A stretch of DNA of 64,000 bases. It comes from Haemonchus contortus. Taxonomy: Eukaryota; Nematoda; Chromadorea; Rhabditida; Trichostrongylidae. The stretch is from NCBI GenBank assembly GCA_000469685.2, contig LS997563.1:6262437-6326436 (forward strand), written 5' to 3'. Positions 11,752 to 25,002 of this stretch are shown here, in pieces. The position numbers and the translations under genes are program-made. Position 1 is the first letter of the stretch. The number at the start of each line of letters is the position of its first letter. The notes below the pieces were generated by a model. It was not told where the DNA came from and ran no database searches. It worked only from the letters and a program-made list of their open reading frames with translations.

Positions 11752-14615
11752 CTGTGAATAGACAAATTAAATAAGATTTCAGAAGAAAGATAAAGACAAA
11801 AATCAATGGAAATCTGACTGGAGGTAGGTAAAGTCAAGTAAATAGTAAAAAAAAATGCATGTCTCTATAGATTCCCATTTTATACACCGATTTATAGCGC
11901 ATTTGCTAGACCAGAAAGTCTTGAACTGCGTTCAGAAGTGGCTTTCGTAGCTCAAACCACTTCCACGAAACCTTGCGAATCAACGAACAACGGAAAATTT
12001 CAAGCGAGCAACCGCACCGCGACAGCACGCTCCCATAACTATGTAACCTTAGGCTGTGTTTCAATTTTGATGATTCCTGATCATATCGAAGAATGAATAT
12101 GTTCTAGTGTCAACTACCGTCACTTACCGATGGTAGTAATCAACGATGAATAAATTGCAAACACCGAAAAAAACAAATGTAACATCCAGCCCAAGACGCG
12201 TGCAGTTGCGATGCGGGTCTGTGAAAATTTTTGCGGCATTTGTGGGTCTCTGTCTCTCTCTGTCTCTCTGAGTCTCTACCGCTGGGTGAAGGTCCCTGGG
12301 TCAATACTAACTAAAGCAAATATACAAATCGATAATCGTTTAAATATACACCGTGACTAAGTTACGAAATTCAATATCCACTGTAATGCTCACTAAAAAA
12401 TACAGAAGTATGAGTCCGTCAAGCGGGAGACGAGCGTTAGGAACGATTTTGGGTAATCGATTCGCTGCACGCGGCTGTCGCGGACCACTCATTCGCCGTT
12501 ATTACAGCTCTGGCGTTCTTCATACAGCACAATCGATATGCGGACATTATTTTATGCATAATTCGACTATTAATACTTTTGTTCTTGTATTTCTTACCTA
12601 CGCTGCATCCTGCTACATTCCTTCGCGCGCGACGCCCCTCTCACCGCGACGCGACCATTTCGTTCCTAACGCACCACACCCCCGTCAAGCCAGTTGCTAC
12701 CGCTCCCGAAACACAGCTGTCAGAACTTGGACGGATCGAAATTTATGCTTTCTGACTTTTTAATAAGATCTAGGGGATGTTCATAAATAGAGAAGGAACG
12801 AATCTGCTGTCTATTTATAGGTGAGTGTAATAAATAGTAAACCAAAAAAAGGATATTCCTTAAAAAATAGCATTTAACACATGCAATGAAGAGAACGAGA
12901 ATCAAAAACAAAAAAAGCAAATGTTAGAAAATGTTATAAAATGTTAAAACTTAGACAGCGCTTTGCCTTTTGAAGGCTAAAAAATCGAATGAAACTCAAA
13001 AAGGATATTAAAAGTGACTGGAAAACCGTAGAGCAATTATTATTAACAAAGTGATATAGCTGTTGGACAAACCTGGAACCGTCGCGTAACTGGTATGCCC
13101 AGTCTCGTATGCGATCAATAAAGTGAAGCGCTCGGACGCTATTCGAGTCGTTGCCAGCCCCTAAAGCAAAGCCAAGCTGATCAACCTAACCGACCTAGAA
13201 AGTATAACAGAAACGCCATTCATATATTAGATTAGATTGATGGGGTTATGTGTTAGCGAGTGGAAAACAGAATATAAACACAAAAATTCGAATCTTGGAA
13301 CAGTGGAAAGGGATAATTTCAATGCATCAGAACAAAAAGAACCAGTGTCGCGTAAATCGTCGGAACTTTTTCGGACCGCCGCTCGCGTGAACAGCGGAAA
13401 GATATTGCGCCGAGTATGAACGCACCGTCATGTTGTGATAAGTTTGAATAAGCTGAGTTTTTTTAATGATGTCTTTCACGAATCACTGGGAAAGGAGTGA
13501 AAATTGGTGACGTTATAGGATGTTTTCGAAAAAAGCGGCTCACTGCGAGCTTGGATGAAAGCAGAAAAGAAAAGATGGGAACGTCAGCACTCCGTTGCTG
13601 AAGAAGAGCTCACGTATGGCATATGGTATCTTAGCACGTGGATTTAAGGGTAGGCATGCGGCGAAGGAAGCATTGATACAAAGGTAGCGTGCTAAGGGCG
13701 AAAGGGGACAGAAGCGATCAATGGCTAAAACAGTAGCCGTGAGACACCAAACACAGATTTGAAAGAGGTACGAATCGATTTGTAAGGAATTCTGCGAAGG
13801 GGGTAGGAAGGCTCGAGGTTAGTGGTCAGATAGGGGATTTCTATGATTCCTCCCTTAAAATAAATTAATTGGGTTGATGCACCCATTCGGATTCGTCACT
13901 TTTGAAGGCGATTTCGAATTTGCCAAAGATAATGTGACCTCGAAAAAGGAGGTCTCACTCAAGATTTTGTTCAACGAACAGCTTCCATTGGAATATGATA
14001 CTTTCCACTACTCTCTCGCCTCAAAGCATTGACACTGCGTTGAGCAGAAACAAATCTCTTGAGAGAAGTACTGAATACAGCCCCAAAGTGCAAGTTTCAC
14101 AGCGTTATTCCTCGAAGGCCTATATCCCTTCAAGAAGCATGCCATTGTTATTTAAATGATATCCAACCGTTTTGCGGCTCCAAAATCACATTAGGCACAA
14201 TCAGATGATGGACAGTATTCAAAATTCAGCTCAAACTTTAAAATTGCAGGTGAAAATAATCCAAGAAAAAAGCGATGCAACCTTGAGTTTTTGAAGAAAA
14301 AGTTTCCCAGAGTGGTGGCTGCTAAACTTTGCTCGCCTTGAAATCTCAAGTAAAAAACTCAGTTGTGGTCACAAAGTAGAGTTATGTGCAATAAGAGAGA
14401 AGCTGGAGGGTTTTGGCAGTAGTACGGAAAGAAAATAAATATTAGAAATGAAAATAATCGCAAAAAGCAAGTGAACAAGCTTACTGTGACATCGACGTTT
14501 CACAGAGGTGAAGTGTGTTGGTTACCGCAGGTAGGTAAATTACCATGGTGCGAAGGTTAGTGGTTGAGGAAGCTGGTGAAGCCCGAACCAAACGTGCCCG
14601 ACAAGTAATCACAAC
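11752..14615. other. Intergenic (or long last intron of mucolipin), no gene seen
   Basis: AT-rich, with a TCTCTG-type microsatellite at about 12243-12283. The longest frame (12353-12763, plus) has low-complexity basic composition and no recognisable domain. Confidence 0.4.
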
Positions 14616-17600
14616 CTACCGACCGAGGTTCAAAAGTGCCGATGGCGCAAACTGCGCCTGCGTTGTCGGTGAGCTCAGCGTTCCAGTAGGTGCAGTTGCA
14701 ACAAAATCCTTCAGAGAAGAACGTTCTACAGACAACCCATAAGTGTAGCGGTCCTTAAATAACTCCATATTAGAAATTCTCACGCATACCGATAGATGAG
14801 TCAAAACAGAACGAAAACGCTTGAAGAAAGCCGCTTGATGTACATACCTTCACAACTTCGTATGCATCCATTATTATGGCAATGAATAGAGATAGCACTA
14901 CATAGATAAACATAGATACGAAGCAGTAGATGTACACAGTTCCAAAAACCTGCAAAAAAGACGGTAAAGAGATGAGACTTCGATAGTACAGGAACAGGTG
15001 GGCAATACAAAAAGCCAATCTATCTATTTCCATCCAGTTTCAAGTCAAGGATATGAGGAACAACTCTTTAAAAAGTAAACGGTTTGTAGAATAGAAAGTA
15101 GACTAGAGATACCTAACATATGGTTGGCTTCCTACATGAAACATGGGGAACTACCCAAACCCTTTGAGCCTATAACTCACTAATGGCATTTACTTATGTC
15201 CTTATCGAAATAGAAGTTTATAGAATAGGGTGAGACCGGGGAAATTTCGATGTTCTAAAAACAGGCTATGAAAACTAAAAATTATAATGGTATGGATGTC
15301 ATCTAAAGGGAACATGTGGGCAAGCCACTGATTAAACAAGAGATGATGGGAATGATGTCAGTTCTTCTGATCACAGCGACACGATTTCCCAAAAGGTCTT
15401 TAACTGTTCTTACACTAGTACCAATGCTGTAGCCTATACAAACGGAGCAAAATTCCTCAAGAACCGTGAAAAACACGAGCATGTTATGGTGATTTGACAA
15501 AACTTTGGAAATACCTTGATGGTGGTGTTCGAATCATTAATAGTGTAGAAGGTAGCAAACATATCGTCTCCATTCATCAGAGAGAACAAAGCTTCAGAAG
15601 ACTCTCCCAGGGTTCGGAACTGCAACAATTCAGAGATTTAATCAAGAAAAAGCTAAGATAAAAGCGTAAAAAAGGAGGAACCAAGCACGTGCACACCTTC
15701 ATGCTATAGGGTCCAATAATAACCCATCCTGCAATCAAGAATCCGACGTATAAAACTATGGCACACGACATAAAACGTGCCATACTCGGAATGGATTTCT
15801 TTAGGGTGAGAATAAGAATCTAAAAAGGATAGAAATATAGAATCAGCTCGAACTCGTCCTCCAGAAATACCATCAATCGCCTCCAAGCCTAATCCCTAAA
15901 TTCAGAGGAACTCACGTTATATTGGTTGAAAAAGCCAAAGTAGCGAAGCACACCAACGTAGACCAGGAGAGCACCCATACCCAGTAAAATCCCAGTAAGA
16001 GTGAAGATCGAGTTATCGAAGTCCTGGAATTCACGAATGATGATAAGAAGAGTATTCGAAAAATGTTCCAGAAACCATATATTCCTAGAAAATGAAAGCT
16101 ACTCACCCGAAACTCTATAGAAATCTTACTCATTGTTCCAACAATGATAAGAATGTCATTGATGACAATCATAACATACCTAAAATCAACACTATGAAGA
16201 CAACCAAAATCTGAAAGCGGGATCACTACGAAAGGAGAAAAAGCGGGATCACTACGAAAGGAGAAAAGAGTACCATAGATTGAGGAAATCGAGTTGATCC
16301 GAAACTGACATTTTAATTTTGAACATATTTTCAAAATAATCAATCGCTCTCTGTAAATAAACTTTCGGTTACCATCTACCGGATACAGAAAAAAGTGGAC
16401 TCACGTTTTTCAACAAATGAGCTTTAATTAAAGCTCTGAAGCAAAGGACAAGTGAAAATATACATAACAGTAAAACAATTACATCGACGATTCCCAAAAT
16501 CAACGTATCGAGGTTGAGTCCCGATCCTGCAACGAAGATTAGTGAGAAAAGATTCACTGAACGAGAAAGTATTGGACGGATTCGAGCAAAAACACAAATC
16601 CTACAACGATTACCTTTGATTACCCTTCCATTGCACACGTTTACATAAGAAATCACAGTGGATAAACCAACATGCACTTGACCGGTGTGTCGCGAATTAT
16701 CGAATGCAATCGACACCTGCAATACAAGTTGTAATGGAAGAGAGTATTGTAAATAAAGACCCGATTTGCAAACCAAATTATTTTCAATATAGTAAACTAG
16801 TAATACGCTCATCTCGATATTGAAGATTTTTTGATTGAGATACACGGATAAGAAATATGAACGTAGAAAAACGAGCAAACGAGCAACGTAGCAACAAGAA
16901 ACTCACAGAAATTTTGTAACATTCCGGTTTCTGATCCCCAGATTTGGGGCTGAAGTGAATTGTTCGCAGCTTGAAAATCAGCGTCGCTTTCGAAATGATC
17001 AATGCATCTTCGGACTTGAACGTTACACCTAAGAATTATAAAATTTCAAGGTGTCAATAAAAAAACCTACATATAACCACAATCTTCAGCCCATTCGAGG
17101 AAGACGAGAGTATATCCGTGAGATAGACGACTTTTAAATTTACTGGAAGCAAAACGCAGCAGGGACTGCAGAAAACAGAAAACAAAACAAGGTTGAGAAG
17201 AAGACGAGTTCGAAAAAATAGACTTTTCATACGGTTTTCCGCCACTGATGAAACTATCAATGAAAGATTCGCCTTGTTCAATGGAGATCAACCGTCGGAA
17301 ATTTTTAACGAGAAGAAACTGCAAAAGCGATACCTCTTCTTTCAAAAGCTTTAGCCACAGCGTTGGAATCCGCACGAATTTGTTCTACTTCGGATGCGGT
17401 CAAGTTCAAGTACATACACTCTAAAAATAAAAAATGGTTAGCAAACTAGGCATTAATGGCAAAAAAAACGCACCGTGAACATCGGTGATGTCGAATTCGT
17501 AAGTGTTGTTGTTCACTGTAACGCTGTTGATTCTATCTACACACACCTACAAGAATATGAAAGCAGAATAGATCCAAAAAAAAAACAGAAATCTCAAAGT

Positions 17601-19149
17601 AAGAAAGCTACCTGTATGAATGGGATGTTATCAAATTCGACACCTGCTGTTAGTGAAGGATCTGAGGCATTACCATGTTTTGGTGGTCTCTGCACATCGT
17701 AGCTGAAGGAAGCAAACGAATCCGTTTGAATGGAATAGTACTGAAAATCATAAAAGTCAGGCGTGCGGAGCGCAGACGGGAAGGAAGTTAAACAGTTTTA
17801 CAATAAGGACAGGGACAACTACTCATATCAACCAACCATTCCTCATTTATCGGGTCTTCTTATCACGACCACCAAAACACGGTACGATTATTCTATAACA
17901 CACCCATAGAAATTGCCTTTTTTAACTCCTTTTGTAGGACCACCTCCTAGTTATTCATTTTCGATACTTAAGAATAAGAGCTGTGTAGTACGGAGGTTCA
18001 TGAAATGACGCAGAAAGAAAACGTTCGTACTCTTATTTAATGACCACAGTTTGCAGCGCAATCTTAAATCTTGATTCCTCGTTAAAGACAAGATTTAAGT
18101 GAAATCGGCTAAAATTCAATAGAGGCTACATACCGAACCAATTATAAAGCTCAGATGATCAAAAATCCCTTGCCCATCATAAACTGAATATCTGCCCTCT
18201 GCAGGAGGATACTGAAGAGCATCCCTATCATCGTTCCATTCCTAGAAAAAAAAGAGCTAGGGAAGCGAGGTAATGGTTGAAAAAAATCACTGTAAAATAA
18301 CCTTACCTTGAGAAATTTGTGCCTCATTACAGTATTGGTATCTTCCATGAAATCAACATGAGACATCCTCATTTCAGCGAAAAGTATCAATTGAATAGTG
18401 ACAAAAATAATTTTCAAAACCTGGAGCGCCAACTTATATGGGAATTGGCGACGTACCTGAAACAATTTACATTTTTTCCACACACCTTTCTGTACCTTCA
18501 TTTTCCATCACCGACTCATAAAAGCCTCAGAATGAAAATTCATTTGCCAGGTTTCATTTCGAAATGGCTTTATTGACCAAAATTCATCTGGGTTCCAGCT
18601 GGATATACCGACTAAACCCTATACCTATATTAACTTTAGAGCTCACAAATGGCTTGTAAGGGGCTGTAGAACTCAAGAACGAACTTTAAAGAGCCTTTCG
18701 AGGGCCAAAACATAGATAAAATTGTCTGACTGCCATGCAATGTTTTTGAAATCAACAGAGTGGCCTCAACTCATTAAAAACTCGATATGTCGAGCGTACA
18801 CTTGACATATCGAGTTTACCTTCAAATCAGTGATAAAAAGGAAAACCGAGATACTGCCAACCTTCCATTTCTCAAGAGGATTCATGAAGAAAAACTGTAG
18901 ATGTCGCCTTAATCGTTCCCCCGTATCTCGATCGACATCATTCATTTCTTCTAACATTTCTTCAAACTTCACTGCACTTCCTTCATCAGGGCTACAAAGA
19001 ATAAGGTTAGAAACGGTGCCTACTCAAAAACAAATCAATAAACAAACAGAAGAACCAAAAGAAGATATCGTATAGGAATTATTACAAACTTACGCTTCGG
19101 TACTAATCCTAGAATTAGCCGACATCCTACCGGTACTTCGCCGTGACAT
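14616..19149 (-). CDS. cup-5: Mucolipin (TRPML-type) endolysosomal cation channel, CUP-5 orthologue
   Basis: Endolysosomal Ca2+/cation channel gated by PI(3,5)P2 in the known family. Seventeen exons keep phase: 19094-19149, 18862-18991, 18307-18456, 18134-18241, 17612-17740, 17474-17546, 17334-17420, 16907-17028, 16614-16716, 16405-16526, 16274-16350, 16107-16179, 15916-16023, 15697-15819, 15515-15619, 14848-14949 and 14616-14753; 601 aa (family about 550-670). The N-terminus has the FFMNPLEKW block followed by a basic stretch (KVRRQFPYK), matching the phosphoinositide-binding region, then TM1. A lumenal domain with Cys residues follows, then TM2-TM6. The pore carries the NGDD selectivity filter (about residues 503-506) and FGTVYIYCFVSMFIYVVLSL. 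The ATG lies directly behind TTTTCAG, a likely trans-splice acceptor. An 82-nt downstream exon (11670-11751) may replace the last codon and stop. Confidence 0.93.
16215..16266. repeat. Perfect 26-bp tandem duplication in a mucolipin intron
   Basis: Two identical 26-bp units (16215-16240 and 16241-16266, core GCGGGATCACTACGAAAGGA) lie inside the 94-nt intron 11. This is a recent duplication close to the 5' splice site (donor at 16272-16273). Confidence 0.9.
18778..18817. repeat. Perfect 14-bp inverted repeat (hairpin) in a mucolipin intron
   Basis: Arms AAACTCGATATGTC (18778-18791) and its exact reverse complement (18804-18817) are separated by 12 nt. It lies in intron 2, about 45 nt downstream of the exon 2 donor in transcript direction. 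Confidence 0.85.
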
Positions 19150-19156
19150 CTGAAAA
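19143..19156 (-). promoter_or_regulatory. Probable spliced-leader acceptor of mucolipin
   Basis: ACTTTTCAG abuts the start ATG with no upstream coding exon in phase. In nematodes this arrangement normally marks SL trans-splicing. Confidence 0.5.
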
Positions 19157-22140
19157 GTCAAACATTTTACTTAAGTCAACAGCAACGTACTAGATTAATT
19201 CGAACAAATGGAAGGGCAATGATTGCGAAGGAGAGGGAAGGCAGAAGAGCTTAATCCCTTCCCAGCTATACATCTCTCCTTAAACCATAGCTTTGTTAAA
19301 TAACACTAAATGAGGACAAGCTGTTTGAAGTGCAAACATGGGCAAGCCTTCGCCCATACCAAATCCTCCCCATTCCCTTTTTTCGATTTCATCATTGAGA
19401 TCAACATTTTGAACTTCATGTGGAAGTTGACCCAAAGGACCGAAATTAAACATGAAAGAGATTACCTCAAAACGATGACAGACACTTTACCGACTCATAG
19501 ATGAATATATTAACGCGTAAAGTTACGGTAGTCCTATGCAGTACGCAATTGCACAAGCCACTCGTCGTACTTTTACTCATTGTTTAGTTATAAATAGTAA
19601 CAAAAGTCAGGCGCTATTTACTGTTTCGGAGGATCGCGGGAAAATGTTACACAGCCCCAGGTATTGAATGATTTGGGAATTTTTTGAGTCCAAAGTTACT
19701 ACCGGGGAGGGTTCTGGGCGATGACCGTTTTGGAAGCCCTGAACCAGTAGGCTGCCTAAATGTACGATTGGGAACAGTTTGGGAATGGTTTCCCAAATCG
19801 ATAGGGATTCAAGGGAAAGAAAAATGACACATGCCGGGGAACAAACTGAGTCATGGAATATAGGACAAGAAGGAATTCCAACTGAAACCGGTCGTCCCTC
19901 GCGTAGAGAGTACGGAATGCTGAGAGGCGCAAAAGGGTACCTGGGCCCATTCATGCTCAGGGTTTCAGTGGAATTCCTTCTTGTTCTGGGCCCACTTATG
20001 CTCACCTGCAAGGGGTTGGTGACGGGGATGGAAACCTGGCACGGGAACCCCGTTGATACGGTAATCAAACTGTAGATCTTGACTTTAACAAGAGCTCGGT
20101 AAAGCACACACTCCCATTAAATTTTCGTTCCTGTGAGGATGGGAATGGATGCTTAATAGACTGGGTGGGGCTATTGCGCGTGATTGTAAGGGCATAACGA
20201 CTATTAATAGTTACGCATGCAATTCAATAAACAATCGTCCCCATCAAGGTCAAACTTGTCCCGGTTCTGTCACCGGTATAGTGTTTATTTTCGATTGGGC
20301 AAGTGGGGATCGTATTAACGGGAGGTGTAAAGACCTCCTAGCCGATGGTTGTTTGATTAATTCAGAGGTTTCTCGAGCTCGTTCATGCGGGGAGGTCTGG
20401 AGCTGTCACAAGTGCCCCTCCCACCTCGCTTTCTTTTCATGTTGGACAGATGCTTGAATGTCGAACAAGCTGGTACCAGCGGTATCAAAAGGGTTACGAT
20501 TACCAGTAAGGGAGTTCTACCGTCCTGCTGGGAGTTGAAAACCTTTTATCCCTAGAAGAAATTCACATTTTCTGAGTCTCCACAAACTGAATTATTCGAA
20601 ACTGCCTTTCAAATCTCAGGGCTATAAACGTCAAAGTGACGGTTCAGTCAAGGACTGATCTGTCCTGAAACATCTCTATTCGGATACTGTACAAATCCAG
20701 AAAAAGCAGAGGAATTCCCTGAAAAATCGTAAAAAGTGATGAATCAGAGCAAATATGAGTGGGACACCTTGGGAGGCAGTGAACCTTCTTATCAGTCCGT
20801 TCCCTTATCGCCGAACTCCCTGTCTAAAGAAGTAGCCCTGGTTAGAAGTTCGTCGCCGCTCGAAAGGCCGATAAGAGGGCAAAGTTCTCGATTCAACTTA
20901 AAAATATGAGTACTCCTCATGCATCAAACTTCAATTTACGGTTTCCTTCAGGTTTGAGTGATTGGGAGGTCCTTACAGATCTCATAAAATTGGAAATCGT
21001 CATTAATAAGCAGCAAAAAATTTTAATAATCGTCAAAATGCTTTAAAAAAAAAAAGGTAGCCGTGGAAATGGGAAATGGGTATAGCTGTGATGGATATTC
21101 AAGGATTCAAGGATAGAGCCATGAATTTGTCTTTCATTCAGAATTGAATAGTCATTTCAATAGGCACTTGCGGTTCCCAGTGAATCACTGTGGCCAAAAT
21201 GAGACCAACCAGTTTTTCAACCCCAACAAACCAGTCTATTGCAAAACAATAGACTACCTAATAGCGGTGCTCGGTTGTTTCGTATGGAATATGATTTCAG
21301 GGGCTACTTACTCTTCGGTTACTAATCCATCTGACATAGAACATGAGATTTACTGAAAGAACCTTGTTATCAAAGAGATGGAAAGGTTTTGAGTAACGAA
21401 ATCAGCTTATCAAATAACATCGAAGACTCGATGAATGGGGCATGGTCTTCCCACTCTCCTCCCTCTCCCGATAACATGGATGCAATGAGGAAACCCAAAC
21501 CCAAAAATCAAATTTTGACTTGAAAAAAAAATACATTTTCGAAATTTTTGAAAAGGTGATCATGAGACAAGTCGGAAATGTCATGCCTAATGGCATGAGT
21601 CTTTGCTTGAGGACTGGAATGTGTACAGCTGCCTAGGAGGGTTGAGTAGCCGTCTCGATATGCCGTCATCCATTGTCAAATGACTCACTCGACGTGAACT
21701 CCGTGAACTCGGCCTGAAGGTGTCCTGAAGCGGAAGATGATTCGGCCGATCGATGTCCATCTGTTCAGAACCGTCCAACAAGTACTGAAAGATAGTTTGT
21801 TGGAATCTCGTCACAAAAAAATGGTCCCAAAATGAAAGTTCAATGGCGGACCCATGTTAAACATTGACTAGGCATTACGAAAAGTTAGCGAGGATTGACC
21901 ATACGTTCAGCTATCAAAAAAGTAGGAGGCTAAGCTTTGCTAAGCGGAAAAAAAGTGGGAAGGAGGTACTGTTTAGCCCCTTTCTGCTGTACCATCTCAA
22001 ACGATTTCGTCGAATCATCGGGCCCTTGCATATTACGCTCCAGTTGAATTGAGACCCTTCAAAGATCAAAAACAAAAAAGAAAGGGCTGAAAGAGAAGTG
22101 ATTTGGCGTTGATCAACGGCGTTTAAGGGATACGCCATGC
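19157..22140. other. Intergenic region between mucolipin and XPF, no gene recognised
   Basis: Holds an imperfect hairpin at 19864-19986. Several short frames at 19.6-20.5 and 21.1-22.0 kb show no domain signature. An A-run lies at about 21044-21055. Confidence 0.45.
19864..19986. repeat. Imperfect inverted repeat of about 25 bp
   Basis: ACAAGAAGGAATTCCAACTG near 19865 pairs with CAGTGGAATTCCTTCTTGT near 19966-19984, one base shorter. The arms are about 71 nt apart. CTGGGCCCA plus ATGCTCA also occurs twice nearby (19941 and 19986). Confidence 0.7.
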
Positions 22141-22365
22141 GTTAGACTTCCATTCAAAGTCGCGATGGCGTTTGGATGCGTATGTGACCTAAACAATAGC
22201 TTGCGGTAGCCAGCTGAAGTTGCAAGCCAGTGCTTTTGCCCTCCCAGACGAGTCTGGTACCAGTTAACCGCTCCCGGAGGGATAGATGGCTTGGTTGGCC
22301 TAGGGGGGCATCGATTCGGGATTGGATCCCCGGAACCATGCATGCGATGGTGCTTCACTTGACAA
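22141..22365 (-). mobile_element. tRNA-derived SINE-like repeat, copy 1
   Basis: On the minus strand it carries a diverged tRNA-like head, the conserved body with CCAGACTCGTCTGGGAGG and AAAAGCACTGGC, and a tail ending GGAAGTC. The head has lost a clean B box. Shares its body with five other copies in the window. Confidence 0.75.
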
Positions 22366-23056
22366 TGCCGCCGTCATGTGCATTGCGGACGCGATTTTTC
22401 CACTCCACTGCCACAGTCGATCACATCAACCCTCTCATTTAGCTGAAGTGACAAATGGCAGAAATTCGCTTGAGGAAGGCCCTCTACCCCCAGAAGGCCT
22501 CTCTAGTGAGCGCTCTGACTGCGTACACAAATCTCGGCCAGGAAGATTGCTATGATTTCAGCGCTCAGAAAAAGGAAACAAACGTCAACAGCAGCGAATT
22601 GGAAGGTCGACGAAGCATTGACGGGGACAATGGGCCCCACCTATTCAGAGCAAGTCGCTCGGAGTTCCCATTGTCATACATCATGCGCCTTGGATTTCAC
22701 TCGTTTACTTGAATGGACTTTTTGTGAAAGTTGTCGTCAGAGGAAAAATCAATTGATTTGCAAAGAGCGAACGAATGAAGAAAATCGGAATGGCAAAAAA
22801 CCAAAGGAGTGGTTTCCAAGCAAACAACGATTAGTGGACCACCACTGGGTGGCTGCGGTGAATGAGCATGCAAAACGTAGAGCTACTGATCAGCTTATGC
22901 TTATTTTCGCCGATCGACGTCACCAAACGAAAGCGGAGGCACGAATGATGATTCAGTCATCTATCGAATACAGGGCACTCGTCTGAAAGGAGACACTTCC
23001 GTTGTCCAACCAAAATGAGAAAATTCCACGAAAATTGAAAATATTTATCGACTTTT
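22366..23056. other. Intergenic stretch with an unrecognised ORF
   Basis: A plus-strand open frame of 144 codons (22552-22986) contains CESCRQRK and a basic, Arg-rich C-terminus ending IEYRALV. No family was recognised and no splice partners were found. It lies between two SINE copies, so it may be a transposon or gene remnant as easily as a gene. Confidence 0.3.
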
Positions 23057-23295
23057 TGGGCGGTGGTGGTGTAGGAGCAATTGGCGCATTCCACACACGC
23101 GTGGTCACGGGTTCGACTCCCGGACCGATATCCACTTAGACCAACCAAACCTTCCATCTCTTCGGGGTCGGCTAATCGGTACCAAACTCGTCTGGGAGGA
23201 TAAAAGCACTGTAGGTCAAGTCACCACAAGTCATTGTATAGGCCACGTACGACGATTCTGAAAGGAAGTCGAGTGCGTGGACGTATCCTTCAGAC
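23057..23295 (+). mobile_element. tRNA-derived SINE-like repeat, copy 2
   Basis: Head GGTGTAGGAGCAATTGGCGC with B box GGTTCGACTCC, then a TCGGGGTCGGCTAAT-type linker, CTCGTCTGGGAGGATAAAAG and a tail ending GGAAGTCGAGTGCG. One of the better-preserved copies. Confidence 0.85.
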
Positions 23296-25002
23296 GGGGT
23301 TGATTAACGCCCCAACACTATGTATATCCTTGTTGACGATGTTAAGTTCATGGAGTTTGCGAACTTTTCGAGCGAAATTATTTGCTGATCATAAACAAAC
23401 AAATAAACAAATAGATGAACAATCAAATAAACAAATAAACAGATGACTGGATAGGTAAATAAAAACAATAAATAAACAAAAAAGTATCGGAGAAACAGAG
23501 AGGTAACTGGCTACTGCGAACCAAAAAGCACCTGGCTTCAACAACTCACCACAGAGAAAAAAATCAAAAAGTGTTCTCATTACGGAAGACATTAGAGAAT
23601 TCCGGTTCTGGAAGAAAAAATCTTAAAATGGATGGCAGGGATAAAGGTTCGTTCAAAACCCCGGTCTTCCGCTCGTTGTATGGCCTTACGAGCTGCAGTC
23701 AGTGCCATAACGATGCTATTGTTCTTGGAATCATGAAGACCGTGAAAAATTCTTTTCGCTATAGCCCTCTTTCTTGAGAGCGATGGCGGATTCCCCCATC
23801 TCGCATGACTAGAACCCCTGTGAGGGCGTTTTTCCAGTTATGAAAATTACCTGTCGAGATCCGGAAACATCGTCGGAACTTTTAGAGCGGGTTGAGCGGT
23901 CCCTGGGTGGTGTAGTAGCTGATTCCAAGAACCATTTAGGCATCCGAACAAGACGATTAAGTCAAATAATAGACGACTACAACTAATTGGTAGCTAAATA
24001 TTTGAAGCTGAGGTCCAAGTGTACTAGTAACCTCAAATTATTTTAAAACGTATCTCAGAAATTCCCACAATGGCGCTTCCCCACTCATGGAAAACACTCG
24101 AAACTCAAAAAAGGGTTTATTGGAAAATACATGCATGAAGAAAGAGAACTTGAACGTAAATGTTTGCATAGCCTTCATAAAACAAATCCATTCAGCCTTA
24201 AACAGCAGATTCAGATCTCTCACTTTTCTCATGTTGTTACTGTTTTCCTTCGAAATCCAGATCTTCAAAAAAACCAAATCGACTCAGTTTTCCAAGATGA
24301 TTAGAAATTAGCTTCGAAAAGAAAACTCTTATTCGATCCACCTCTACACATTCTGAATCTACTGTACACTTTTGAAAATTGGCAAAATCGAGGGCTATAC
24401 AGAGCTATGGGGAGAAGGTCAGAGAATCTGAAGCCATACTGAAACAGATATCCTCCCTAGATTACAAATTTACAAGGCGACACAGCTCCGAATAGCCCTT
24501 GGAGTATCAATGAACATGCCAGACCCGTTTTAGGACACCTTGATAAAAACAGAAATACTAGAAATACGACAGCCACAGGGAGTTATGAAAGCTATTATAA
24601 GGTAAACAACCAGTTCTTGCTAAACAGTAAGTATCTATATTAAAATTAATCAGAATTCACGAAGGGACGGCGGATTGGCGATGGGGAAACCTTTGGAATC
24701 CAACCACAGCGTTGGGCTGACGCCCAGCTTTCTATCTAATGGGTGAAATCCTAGGGCCTGCCTACATGGCCAACCCAACTCGATTAGCGCGACCTATGAC
24801 TTTGAAAAAGTACAATAATAAAGTACAACAATACTGTAATTAACCGGATTACTGTAAGAGAAAACTTGATAAAAACTGAAAAGTGAATGCAATTTGTGAA
24901 TCGGTTACAAAACAGAGGGTGTCTTTTCATGTTTCGGTTAAAAAGTCCCATCGATGGAGGTTCCGTAGACAGTGCGAGAAAATCCTTCGTTGGTTTCTCC
25001 TC
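23296..25002. other. Intergenic region downstream of XPF, no gene seen
   Basis: Includes an AAAC/AAAT tetranucleotide tract at 23390-23480. Only short unassignable frames otherwise. Confidence 0.45.
23390..23480. repeat. AAAC/AAAT-type microsatellite
   Basis: Imperfect run of AAACAAAT, AAATAAAC units (ATAAACAAATAAACAG etc.). Confidence 0.8.

Noticed and set aside
12353..12763. 136-codon plus-strand ORF
   Set aside because: Basic, low-complexity composition, no domain, no splice context.
23390..23480. CRISPR-like or satellite array
   Set aside because: Simple AAAC/AAAT microsatellite without spacers.
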